Part shown: positions 44,779 to 56,276 of the stretch, in pieces | How the letters are laid out: each line of letters begins with the position of its first letter | Numbering within the stretch: the stretch's first letter is position 1 | Assembly (NCBI GenBank): GCA_037127255.1 | Contig: JBANSL010000013.1 | Coordinates: forward strand, 55,639,688-55,703,687 | Reading direction: 5' to 3' | Length of the DNA stretch: 64,000 bases | Origin: Persicaria tinctoria | Taxonomy: Eukaryota; Streptophyta; Magnoliopsida; Caryophyllales; Polygonaceae | Translations under genes and position numbers: made by a program | The notes under the pieces: generated by a model | What the model saw: only the letters and a program-made list of their open reading frames with translations | Databases searched by the model: none | What the model was told of the DNA's origin: nothing

Positions 44779-46782
44779 TGATGTCTCTAAAGTAGCCATG
44801 TTTTTATGCATATTTTAGTTCCATATTTTATACACTTTGCATATTTCGGGTTGGGATTATGTCTAATTTATGTAGTATATGCTTATTTGCCAGAAATAGA
44901 GATCTACATAAGTTTCTATTTAATATTGCAGAATATGGAGCCATTTTGGGAGAAAACCAAGAAGCAGAGACGGAAGCTCAAATCAACTCGATATCGACAA
45001 GTTTAGTCGATATCGACAAACCATGTTCAGGCACATCACTGATCGAGGAGCACATTACGAGAAGCCAAGGAACAACGTTGCCCGACTCCAGCACTCTCCT
45101 CAATATCGAGTTGATTACTCGATATCGACAAACCCAAAGTCTACACCCGGAGTCGAGGAGAGCCTGATCGAGGATGCCGAGGAGCGCTACCCGACCTGGC
45201 CAGACATGCCGGACATTGAGCATCACCCTACTCGATATCGAGGAAACTCCTCGATATCGACAAACCCGAAGTCACATGTCCGAGCATGTCGAGGAGAGCT
45301 GCCTGACCAACCCAAGCCAACCTAGTCGACGAAACCAGTCTACTCGATATCGAGTTATTTACTCGATATCGAGTTATTTACTCGATATCGAGGACCTAGT
45401 GCCACATTTCCGAGCCATGTCGAGGACCTGCTACCCGAGACGCCGAGCCAAGCTGAAGTCGACGTCCATTTTACTCGATATCGACAAGATTTGGTCGATA
45501 TCGAGGAGATCTTTCCGGAAGCCGCGTACGCATTTTGAGTTGTCCTACTCGGATTGGGATTACATGGGGACGAAGATTGCCGAGTTCTATCCGATTCTAT
45601 CAAGATCCATCATGGAGGAGAAGATTTATCCACTTGAAGATATTTTAGTCCTTTAGATATAATTTCCCTTTTTAGATTTAATTATGTTATTCCATTTATT
45701 TATCTTTAATGCTTTTAGATATAGATTTAGATATATAGAGATATTTCTATCCTTGAATAGCAAGGAGTAGAAGGCTATAAATAAAGCCCATGGAGTGATT
45801 TTAGGAATCATTCAATTTACAAGCTAGAGAAGTAGTTCCACAGAGAAGTTTTAGGAGTTCGAAGGTTTTAGGGTTGTGGCGTTCAACGAAAGTTGGATTG
45901 TCGGGATTATAAAGGTTTTGAATTTAGTTTAATGCAAGTTTCTTTTCATACATCAATGTCTGAGGTTGCGATGAAGCGCGAGTAGTCCACCCACTTCTAG
46001 GGTTGGGGCGAGCCCGACGATAGCCTTGCGTGTTTGAGGTAAAGATCTGACTTTTATCATGTTTTGAGCATCTACTACTTGTTATGTGTTTATTACCCAT
46101 CTAATGGAGGTCCATGCTAACAACTTGGATTGTAAACATAAAATCAGTAGATACAATTAGGGTTTCTTGAAAGAGTTGTCTAATTGTTGGAAAAGGCAAA
46201 AGCTTAGTCCTTCGATGCAAGTTATATGATTATCTGTTTTATTTATCTTGCCTTATGCATGCTTGGTTATTGTTGTTGTAAACCCCAATCTTGGAAGTCT
46301 TTTACATATAGTTTATTTTCGAATCCGAGAGCATTTGTCTTTACTTTATTTCATTTTACTTTTTGTCTTACTCGATATCGACTAGCACTCCTCGATATCG
46401 AGTTACTGATCCTTGATCCAGAATCGCTGTAGCTTCTGTGTGTAGGTGATCGACAAGAGCATCATCGACATCGACAACTCTACTCGATATCGAGTAAGGG
46501 TTGCTCGATATCGACCAAAACCGCCTGTACTTGCTGCTGCGCTGTTCGACTTGTCCGATCTTTTGTCGACTAACCCTAGTCGAGATCGACAACCTGTGGT
46601 CGACTTCTGTCCGTGAGATTTCTCCACTGCCTAGGATCCGCTGACATGTTTCCTCGTTGATCGATCCTGACTTTCCACTGCTGCATCGGGAGGAAGCCTT
46701 GTAATTATTTGCAAGGGACGAAATCTGGTTTGCTGTGATTTATTTATATTTTAATTTTCATTCTCTATTTTCTCCTACAACA
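44779..46782 (+). repeat. 3' LTR of element F
   Basis: 2004 bp, begins TGATGTCTCT, ends ACAACA. It has the same palindrome pairs as the 5' copy plus one extra TCGATATCGA unit near 45355-45372. Confidence 0.93.
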
Positions 46783-46855
46783 GAGGTCTGGGAGTTAAGA
46801 CCATGTAGAGGCACCCGTCCCTAACTCGAAAGCGAACCGCTCACTTTTTGATTCT

Positions 46856-47495
46856 TTATTTGTCTTGGGATTCGCTCATTAATATGCCTTCGCTTATGTA
46901 TTCCAAGAGAGGTTTGTGCCAGTCTCCGAGATTAGATATTCTGAAGGCCCCTTTGTGGATTCCTCGGGCATGCTTTTGCTCGATCATCACATGATCGCTT
47001 AAACCGAGGGGCAGTGTTGCTCTAATCTTAGCCCAAATATCGGCGCGTTCATTTTGTTCGCGAGGAATGGATGAAATTGAACATTTCCCAAAGGCCGTTG
47101 TGAGTGTTTGTACGCGAGCGAGGCACTCAGGTAGCATCCCTGTCTTTTCCTCGTATTCCCCTTTTACTTGTAGAGCGACTACTTCAGAGTCTGTGAAAAT
47201 TTGGACTTGACGAGCTTTATTGATCGGCACTTTTTCAATACCCGCGATCAATGCTTCATTGTACTTCGTTGTTAGCAGCTTCGAACAAAAGTTGGAAAGA
47301 CAAATCAGTTGTCTCTCCACTGGGACTCGTAATCGTGACTCCTTCCCCACATCCTCCTGTTGGATAAAGAACTATCCACGTTGATGACCCAATCTTCTCC
47401 CTCGCGATCCCGGGAATCTTTAAAAATAGCTTCGACAACAAAATCGACCAATGCTTAGGCCAAATGAGACTTTCTAGGTTTGAAATGAATGTCAA
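46856..47495 (-). pseudogene. Second (plant-type) RNase H of element E
   Basis: Open parts read KYNEALIAGIEKV, IFTDSEVVALQV and REQNERADIWAKI, the E, D, D pattern of cellular-type RNase H. A frameshift lies at about 47270. A second RNase H between reverse transcriptase and integrase is the signature of the Tat lineage. Confidence 0.8.
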
Positions 47496-47604
47496 ATTCC
47501 GAAAGTTCTACTGCCCACTTAACCATTTTTCCTGAGAGGGATGGCAAATGGAGGATTTGATGTAGGGGCAGATCAGAGAGTACCTCGAGGGTGTGAGCCT
47601 GGAA

Positions 47605-48990
47605 CTAAGGCTTCAATCTTTGCGTCGCGAAGACAACTACAAAGCCATTTTTTATATTGAGGTGTACATGGACTCGGCCGGCTGCAAGAATCTGCTGGAA
47701 AAAATAGATAGGAAACTTGGACTCCCTTGTGAGCATTGTACTGATCGTGGTTGACCCAACTGCTAAATATAATTGTAGAGTTTCATATTCGCATGGGTAA
47801 TGATGAGTGGGCAGCACCGCCAGGTACTCCTTCGTATTCTTGAAAGTTTTATCTAGGACAGAAGTCCACTCGAACATGCCTTTCTTTTTTAGCTCCTCGA
47901 AGAAAGGTAGGGAGTGATCAGCTAGTCACGAGCAGAGTCTGCTTAGATAGTTGACAGATCCATTCAACTTCTGGATGTCATTCAATGTCCTAGGGGAGCC
48001 ATGTCGAGTATTGTTTGAACCTTAAAAGGGTTCACATCTATCCCGTGATGGCTTATAATGAAGCCTTGGAACTTCTTAGAGTCCACTCCGAAAACACACT
48101 TGTATGGATTTAGGCAAATGCGGTTCTTCCTCAGAGTGTCGATATATGGTTTCTTAGAGGTCATTGGAGTGGCTCTCCTTTGTCAGACTTTTGATTACAA
48201 TGTTGTCGACAAAAACTGCAATGTTCCTTCCAATTTGTGATCTAAAACCTTTCTTGATCATTTGCTGAAAGGTTGCGCCAACGTTCTTGAGTTCGAAACT
48301 TAGAGTCGCGTGCCCCGCTGTGGTGTGTACGAGTTCATCAATGGATGGAAGGGGGTAACTGCCTTTTGGGAAGGCCTTGTTTAGATCTTTGAAATCCACA
48401 CACATTCTCCATTTGCCACTTCTCTTTCTTACCAACACTATATTTGACAACCAGGTTGAGTCGTTGATTTCGCGAATGAATTTGACTTGTAGAAGTCTAT
48501 CCCCTTCTTGTTTTGCTACCTCGGAATTTTCAGCGGCCATTTTTCTTTTCCTTTGGCACATGAGTTTCGCACCGTGGTCAAGCCTTAGAGAATGCCCCGC
48601 GATTTCTCGAATGAGACCTTTCAAATCCTGAGGTAACCAGGAAAAAACATCTCGCGATTTTTTCAGTATATCCTTGACACGGTCTAGCGTAGGACCGACC
48701 AAATTGTGGTCGTGGTAAAGGGCTTCAGTTTTGTTCGGGAAGGGAAAGAAAGCGATCCTCTCCTCAAAGATTTTATTTGTCATTTTCTCAGGTCGTACTT
48801 TCAGCTCTGCTTGTCTATTATCAGATGTGGCTTCATGCTCGCTATCGTCAGTTGTATGTACCTTTAACGACCATTGACTGGGTTTATCAGTCGCAAACAC
48901 TCGTCCGTGCCCCTTTTTAGTGAGGCAAAGTAGCAAACTTTGCTTTCCGCCTGTTCCCCTCGGACCTCGCCCACCTTTCCGTCGACGCAT
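47605..48990 (-). pseudogene. Reverse transcriptase and first RNase H of element E
   Basis: From 48990 down: a linker, then FIREINDSTWLSNIVLVRKRSGKWRMCVDFKDLNKA (Ty3/Gypsy reverse transcriptase), VFVDNIVIKS in place of the usual YxDD(I/M) active site, and CVFGVDSKKFQGFIIS. The first RNase H part (LQLYLAVGSTTISTML) lies at 47605-47877. Frameshifts near 48160 and 47950 break it. The second Asp of the active site appears changed to Asn, so it is probably dead as an enzyme. Confidence 0.85.
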
Positions 48991-49955
48991 GAGAACTTGA
49001 TGCTAAATGATAGATGGAGCACGCGACTTGGAATTTAAATAGACCAACCCGGCCCATGATGGCATTGTAAATGGATGGCAGTCGGACCACCGTAAACTCG
49101 ATCATGTGAGTTCTTCTATTAGGAGCCGACCCCAGCGTTAAAGCTAATTCGATTGTTCCAGCCACCTCGACTTTATCTCCAGAGAAAGAGACAAGCTTTC
49201 ATGAATAGCAATGCAAGGCACTTTCTGCGATCCCAAGCTGCTCAAAGGCATTCCAATAGAGGACGTCTACCGAAGATCTTGTGTCTACCATCACTCGCTT
49301 GACTGTTTTCGTCCCTAGCTGCACATGAATAATCATAGGATCCGAATGTGGCATCCAAAGGTTGCGAGCATCACAAATAGAAAAATTTAATACCGCGTGT
49401 TCAGTGGATGCTTGTTTGACGCTGGCTTCGGAAGGGGGCCGTGTGGCTACTCTTTCATAGTTTTTTCTCTCCTGATTGCCGGTGCCAGATCAAGCGAGCC
49501 CCCCCTGCGATAGTATTGATGCATCCGTATATGGATGGTGGGTTTCGGTTGTCCCTGTTGGATCGCTCGGGTCGGTTTGACGAGGACCTTACTTCAGAGG
49601 CATTTCTCGTATCCCTTGGTAGGGGCCGGTATCCTCCTCATGTGTTCCCATTCCATCCTCCTCGGCCTCGCGGGTAAGTTCTCCTCACCCTAGCTGCATA
49701 CGGAGGGTTGTATTGTCGGGGTGGGGAAGCACGAGGGTTGTATTATCGCGGTGGCATGAGGGTTGTATTGGCCGGTTGACTGGGATTCACCGGGGGTGCA
49801 TATTTGTAAGGGCACTTCTTTTTTAGGGAAACAGGGGGTGAGATCTGATCAGGGTGTGCCATCATTACATTCGCCAGGGCATCATCCAGGCTTGGTCCAG
49901 TTTGCTGGTTGTATTGTACTTCTTGTTGGGGAGGTCGTGATGGAGGGACAGGTAA
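48917..49955 (-). pseudogene. Protease and Gag C-terminal region of element E
   Basis: The INTIAGG motif that precedes the Tat protease is readable near 49505-49530. The protease motif at about 49277-49291 reads DTRSS instead of DTGSS, a Gly-to-Arg change, and IMGRVGLFKF near 49010-49040 stands for the usual ILGRP. Stops occur in between. The stretch 49530-49955 reads as Pro/Gln-rich Gag tail and is cut by solo LTR S2. Confidence 0.65.
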
Positions 49956-51657
49956 TGTGAACCTAATTTGCCATGTTTTACACTTACTTTTATAACAATT
50001 TCTGCATACATTTCATACATTTTGGATAGAATAATACATAATTTGTGTATTTTATGTTTATTTGCAATATATGGAGGTCTACACAAGTTTTTGTTATATT
50101 TCGCGGAAATCGGACGCACTTTGGAGCTTAAAAGAAACCCATGAAAAAGCTAAGGATGGTGCATCTGGAGAAAACGCAACTTTTCGCCATCCATCATTCT
50201 GAAACAAGCTTTGATGTCTTCATGAGAGTTGTAGCCCTCGAAAATAGCTTTCCAACGCATGGTCATATGCGTCAATCCGACAAACGAGGACTCGGGAAAG
50301 TGCGTTTCAAGAACGGAGCAGAATGCTGAAAGCCGACAGAGTTACTCGAAATCGACCAAACTGGTCGAAATCGACCAAACTGCTCTAGATGACGAGATCG
50401 AGCACGAGCTGAGCAGGAGCCACTCAAGGAGCCACACTTAGTCGACGTCGACCAAATTTGGTCGATGTCGAGGAAACTTGACGAGCCCAAACGATAGTCG
50501 AGATCGAGTACAATCCGAGAAGTGAAGACCTTACTCGATGTCGAGGAACTTACTCGATGCCGAGGAAAATTCCAGAAAGTCTGAGTCGAGTACGAGGAGA
50601 AATCCGAGTTGGAGAAATTACTTGCAAGCCAAGAGTTGAGATATTCTATCAAGATACATCAAGTTCTATCAAGGATAAGGAAAATCTATCCACTTTAGTT
50701 TTATTTCCTTGTAGATATAATTATTTATTTCCATGTTTTATCTTAATGTTATTAGATAGATTAATATAGATATAAATATAATTTCTTTCCTAGAATAGCT
50801 AGGGAATGAAGCCTATAAATAAAGCCCTAGGGGGCTCATTTTCATTCATTCAAGTGAAGTCGTCTTAGGGCGCAAGGAGAGAGAGAGAAGGCGAGAGAGG
50901 AGGAGGAAGAGGCGAGAGAGAAGGAGAAGGAAGGAGATGAACGGTTGTAAGTTTTAGTTTATTTTATGTTAAAGTTAATTTCTTTTATTATGGTTTGTTT
51001 CTAATTTCCTTCTTTTGGGGTTGGGGTAATCTCAACATAGATATGTGTCTTTGATTTATAAATCCATGAATTTATATGTCTTTATCATCATCTACCTATG
51101 TGTTTAATCCTTTGCTAGAGTTGAGAAAATTCCTTATTCATGATATTGAAGCGAGAGTGATCTTATTATGAATTGGATAGTAATTAGGGTTTATTTGTGA
51201 GAGCCGACTAATCCTAATTAAGAAAAGGTAGAAACAAATTAGGTTTTTATGCGAGAGCCTCTATCATCTAAATTGTTGGAATTTGCGAAAGTCGATTCTT
51301 TGATATAAAGCATGCATCTTTATGTGATTTATGATCTGCACATATGTTTATTGTTGTGGTGATCCATAACCTTGGAAGTTTGCATCTTTATTTGTTTTAT
51401 TTTATTATTTTTATTCGGCACATATTCTACTCGATATCAAACCACCATTCTCTCTCCATCCCTTGACATCGACCCCTCTATTCTTTGTCGACAGCTACCC
51501 TCATCACTTTTTCCTGCTATCCCTGAACCCCAAAACACACTAAACCTAGAACCGCTGACTTCTCTCCCGAGGACGAACCTGACTCCACTATCCTATAGCG
51601 GGGTCTTGACTACAAATTTATTTGGTCAAGAAACCCTCTCGTCAATAGGGTACTGCC
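49956..51657 (+). mobile_element. Solo LTR S2, relative of the element B LTR
   Basis: Starts TGTGAACCTAATTTGCCATG, like the B LTR start, carries the TATAAATAAAGCCC core promoter at about 50816, and splits the Gag region of E. No internal domain or second LTR is present. The right end is uncertain (51560-51660); I could not find a clean TSD. Palindrome pairs use other central bases: TCGAAATCGA (50345-50375), TCGACGTCGA and TCGATGTCGA. Confidence 0.65.
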
Positions 51658-51673
51658 AATGAGGGTTATTGCG

Positions 51674-52671
51674 TTACTGATTCTCGAATCCTCTCTTCCC
51701 TCGGTATTTGTTGGAGAACTTGTGGTAGAAAGAAGGCTTGGTCTCAACGGGTCGCGCGCTAGAACTAGCAGCCTCTACAACGTGGATCTGCCTTGTGACG
51801 AGCTTTCGCAAATCATCATAGTTTTCTGGCTCTTTTTTGTATAGGCAGATCTTGAAGTCTCCTTCGGCCAGGTTCCCTATTAATATGGAACTTGCAGATT
51901 CTTGATTAAACTTTGGGATTTTCACCACCATGTTGGTAAATCTCCTGAAGAAGGTCCCCAAAGATTCAGATGATCCTTGCTTGATGGAATTTAGGTCAAG
52001 CATGGTTAGCTTTTTTGTATGGGCCAGATTGGTGAACCACGTCAAAGCCACTCTACTCAGCGTGGATGGAAACAATCAGTAGAACATAGCGTCGTTGTCT
52101 TTGTTCATCCACATTGACGTCATAAACTGGTTTAGGTGATCGTTGGGGTCAGCATCCTTCCATCTCTTAGGAACTAGTGCTTCACGTATCTCTTTGCAAA
52201 AGGAAGATGGGAAAGTTGACTCACCTCTATGAACTAGGTCAGGTGCCCCTGAGGAGTTAGAGCGTGATGATACGTCCCTGATGTTGTAGTCGCATGCCTT
52301 CTTGTCGACGTTGTCGTTGTTGTATTTTAAACCCGGATTGAGAGGGCAGTCAGCAGGGTTGGGGAAGTGGTTGACAGTTGTAAGCACAGGGCCCTGCTAT
52401 TGACAGTGAATATGGGGATCGCGTTGGAATGGTATAACATCAGGGACGTAGTATGGATTCTGTGGGTAGGCACCCGCGAAATATGGGTACGGGGGTAGCT
52501 ACCCCACATCCTATAGAGGGCAAAAGGTAGAGGCTGAGCTGCGTCCCAGGGAGGTTGTTGAGGGACATTCTCATCGTGGTGAGGCTGAGCTTCTTCGTTG
52601 GGGGGATTGTTTAAGGTTGAGGTCGTCGATTTCTTTGGTATTGTGGGGCTGGTTTTCGAACTCTTCACCAA
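51674..52671 (-). pseudogene. gag of element E
   Basis: Three adjoining open pieces (52671-52327, 52387-52076 and 52075-51674). The last reads FPSTLSRVALTWFTNL..LAEGDFKICLYKKEPENYDDLRKLVTRQI, the retrotransposon gag core as found in Tat-type elements. A stop at 52076 and a frameshift near 52350 break it. The 3' side is truncated by S2. Confidence 0.82.
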
Positions 52672-52860
52672 ATAGCGTAAAATTCATGATTCATGCAAGA
52701 TTTGTTAGTATTAAAAGTAAAAAATAGTGCACGTTACTAATTCAACAGGTTTAATAGAAAAAAGATGAAGAGATAGAAAATAAGGAAAATAAAAGATGAA
52801 AGAACAAAATGAATGTAATGTGAAAAAGCATGTTGATATGCGGAACCTCTCGCAGTGAAA

Positions 52861-52880
52861 GGTTCCCACAGACGGCGTCA
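52861..52880 (-). other. Primer binding site of element E (tRNA-Arg type)
   Basis: The minus strand reads TGACGCCGTCTGTGGGAACC next to the LTR. This type is common in Tat elements; the tRNA assignment is from memory of the family. Confidence 0.75.
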
Positions 52881-52881
52881 A

Positions 52882-53563
52882 TGACGCGACCGTGGAATTT
52901 CACCTATACTTATTACCTCAGGGTGACGACAAAATGTCTTAGTATACTTGCAAGCCCAATCAGGATGGGTGGTGATCACTTTTATATGCTTATTGGTCCA
53001 AGCAGTCTGGGTGGTACTTTTGGCTCACTAGAAAGTAGTTACTATTCAATCGTCGTCCTTAGAGGAAGTAAGATGTTGTTCTTATTCCATAGACGTTCTT
53101 CTCTGACCAAAGACCTTATGAACTCAACTCCGAGGGTTTTAAATCAGGGAGATATGCAAAGCTCTTCTTCTTCTTTCTTGAATCAGATCCCTTCCTTGAA
53201 GGCTTAAGGGGGGTATTTATAGGGAGGCTAAACAAGCAGCTAACTGGCGATCTCGTGGATTAATAGGGGACACGTGTAATGCATGCCTTCATTCTTGAGG
53301 GCTAGGCATTCATACGTGACATTGCTAGAGAGGAGGTGCTTAGCCAGCGAGCTCCTAGTCTTTTGCCCTAAAGGACCACGTGGTATTGGTGGGTCCTGTT
53401 ATGAGATATACACTTACCTATGTTAGGATCCTCATCGCGATGCTCCTCAGATGGCTATGCTCGCGATGTATTGATAGTAGACTGGATGTCTTTTGCGTTG
53501 GGCGACCCACTTATGACGTCATATCCTTGTTAATTAATATGGATATTTTCTATGGCATCGTCA
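52882..53563 (-). repeat. 5' LTR of element E
   Basis: The ends TGACG and CGTCA form a 5-bp inverted repeat. A TATA box (minus strand CTATAAATA) lies at 53214-53222. Only one LTR is in the window, so the outer end is inferred from the terminal inverted repeat. Confidence 0.7.
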
Positions 53564-56155
53564 ATAACAATTTTAGGTTTAAGAAATATGTAAATAGTCA
53601 TTAAAAACACTTTATATGTTTACTTTTAAATGTCGTTTACTATCTATATATGAGTTTAAGGATGATAAACAATTATATAAAATATTAATTTATATATTAT
53701 ATATAATTTCATACCTCAAAAACTAAAAATATTGAATTTATCACAAATAAAAAATTGATATTTTACATATTTTTATCATCTTTAAATAACATGTATGAAT
53801 AGTAAATGACATTTATAAAATATTGATGAGTAACGCTTTTGACCCGTTGGGTCGACCCGAACCCATTAAATATGGATCCGGGTCGAGCATTTCATCACCC
53901 GATCCATAATAGATCCGAACCCAAGACGACCCACCCGGCCTGTTTGACAAGTCTATGAAGATGGGTTCCTATCGAAATCCAACAAGGATAATAAAAAGGA
54001 AAACGAACATTTGATAGAAATTGAAAGTTTTGATTAATTTGATTCATTTCCGACCCAAAAAAGAGTTAGGGCTTGTTTGGTATCCATTTCCGATAATCAA
54101 AATTGGGAATCGTAATAGATGATTCCCGATTTAAGTAGTTGGGTGTTCTATTGTTCACAGTGTCTAGGCCTTGCCCGGCTTGTTCTCGGGTCTTTCATAG
54201 GGATGCCGATGTTTTATCATTATTATTATTATTATCATCATTATTATTATTATTATATTATTATATTTATGCCAAACAGGTCCTTAATGTATTTAAAACT
54301 TGTTCTCATCCTAAAATAGGTTGCTTTCATTTTTTACAATCTGTGTGGTAAAAAAAATAGAAAGTATTTCTCTTATTCAACTACCATATTATTATGCATT
54401 AATAAGGATCGCAATTAGTTTTACTATAAAATAATAATTATTTTTTTATCTAAATTATTGACTTCATTTCTTTAAACTATGCTAGATCTTATTATAGACA
54501 TTATTGGTATGTTTAAAATTTTTACAAAGATGAGTCATGTATGTGTTGGGTCGGATTTGTCTATATTCATGTCTATTCGGACATCAGGTCAAATCAAGTC
54601 AGATTCTTATGTCGGGTTAAACACTAATTCCATAATATAAATATATTAAATACTAATACTAAGTTTTTTTTTTCATTTTCATATACTCTAAATTATATAA
54701 TACCCTAAATTATACAAGACCCTTATTGTAATATTTTCTTAACGCCAATCAATATTTTTCATTCAATCATAACTTGAATTTCGTGATAATTAGCTATTGA
54801 TTCTATGTATCCACAATGGATATTTTTTTATAAGGAAATATATCGACTAACAATTAAGGATGATTCATTTACCAACTGAGAGTATCATGATGGATGAGGT
54901 TTAATTAAGAGACCTGGAAGATTCGAGTCAATGGTTTCGTTAGCCTAGTGGCTAATTTGCGCGACCTTATCTGCACAAAATTGCATTCATGGAACATATG
55001 ACGAATGGAAATCGTCTAAAACGGTCTAAGGGGAATAAGGAGTCAAAGATGATAAATGAATGTGTCAAGGGCATTTCCATTTTCAAAATTGATTGATTTT
55101 CACACTTTTCATGTCCTATAAGGATACTATTAACCGATTCATCTCCAATGAATGCTTGTCAAAAGCATAAAGATTTGCATCAAATAGCTTCGTTTTGTAG
55201 ACAAATTTACTCGTATGAGGACATATTTTCCTTCTTATGAAAGGAGTTTGCCCTCTGCTTATTAATTGTTCTTTCGATTCACAAACTATTTCTTCAAATA
55301 TTTCTTTGTTTATGCTTCCATTGACAATGAGTAACCCAAATATTTCTCCAGAGAAGTTGAATGAAATTAGGAGTATTTTGTATTTCTACTGCTTTTATAT
55401 ATACATATAAAAGAAATAAAAATGATATTAGAAAAAATAAAATTAAAAGGGCATATTTAGGTCAAAGGTAAGGAAATTGTGAGGATTGGTCAAACCAGGT
55501 GTGGTGTGGGTAGCAAATTTAGCAATAAGATTACGGAGCAAGAAATGGAACTGCGATGGTACACCACTCTATCCTTCCATTTTCTTTTCCAATATGCAAG
55601 CTTGCCTACTTTTCTTGCAAATCACACTTTTTAGGTTATTAATACTATCTTTTTTGACACTTTAGGTAATATTCACTATACCTCTCACAATCAGATCACA
55701 TGTGGTCTAGATTTGATCTATGATTAATTGACTCTTAATCTTAATTTATTATCCAAAACTTATAACATGAACGCACTTTCTAAATTATTTTTTTTCAACA
55801 AAAAGAAAATTATACTTATAACATGATCTATCGAAAAAAAAATATTAAAATAAAATAGGCGAAACTCATAATCTAATATAAAAATAGCTAATATTTTTCA
55901 ATTCCCTTCCTATCGAGGACATATGATTAAAAAAAAATCAGTTGAAATATTTATCAAATGGTATGGAATCAAAATATACAAATATAATCAGGAAAAAATA
56001 GCACTGTAAACAGAAACTAATAAAGTTGGAAATGAATCCATGAATTATGTTTTGACATTGAAAAGGGAAGAAAGCATTGAAACGGAAACACGTATCTTGG
56101 GGTCCTCCGATTTCCGATTCCGATCACTCAACTCGCTCCTATACCGCCTATCTCG
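53564..56155. other. AT-rich spacer between the retrotransposon nest and the RGP gene
   Basis: No gene is supported. A degenerate GACCCG-rich stretch lies at 53838-53942, and related GGGTCGG/GTCGGGTT traces at about 54548-54625. The remainder is unremarkable AT-rich DNA. Confidence 0.6.
54217..54266. repeat. ATT microsatellite
   Basis: Imperfect (ATT)n interrupted by ATC units. Confidence 0.9.
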
Positions 56156-56190
56156 CACGTGCTTCCACGTGCCCCCTCTCCATATATATA
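56156..56190 (+). promoter_or_regulatory. Core promoter of the RGP gene: two G-boxes and TATA
   Basis: CACGTG occurs at 56156-56161 and 56166-56171, 10 bp apart, then TATATATA at 56183-56190. A pyrimidine-rich leader (about 56205-56275) leads to the ATG. G-boxes bind bZIP and bHLH factors in plants. Confidence 0.7.
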
Positions 56191-56276
56191 CTCCTCCCAC
56201 CCTTCTTTCTTCTCCATCTTCCAAATCCCCAATCTCTCTCCTTCTCTCTCTCCACTTTCCATTTTCCCTGCTTCCA

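Larger units (their letters stand above)
37835..46782 (+). mobile_element. Element F: pol-less Athila-type LTR retrotransposon in element E
   Basis: Complete: LTRs 37835-39819 and 44779-46782, primer site 39823-39840, gag-protease 39903-42674, 3' region 42675-44778, TSD GAGGT. LTRs are close to identical in length and sequence, so it is fairly young. Its palindromes are mostly TCGATATCGA, unlike A and B, where GA/TC forms dominate. Confidence 0.93.
35060..53563 (-). mobile_element. Element E: Tat-type Ty3/Gypsy retrotransposon, host of D, F and S2
   Basis: On the minus strand: 5' LTR 52882-53563, tRNA-Arg-type primer site, gag, protease, reverse transcriptase, RNase H, a second plant-type RNase H, integrase, and a 3' non-coding region with a 59-bp tandem array. 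Two RNase H domains and a repeat-rich 3' region are known marks of the Tat/Ogre lineage. The 3' LTR is not seen; I infer that D inserted into the 3' region and the rest lies left of the window. ATAAC at 53564-53568 should be one TSD copy. All coding parts are decayed. Confidence 0.85.

Noticed and set aside
53564..53830. Possible continuation of the element E LTR to the right
   Set aside because: The CGTCA end at 53563 pairs with TGACG at 52882, and the sequence beyond changes to AT-rich spacer; with one LTR only, this stays tentative.
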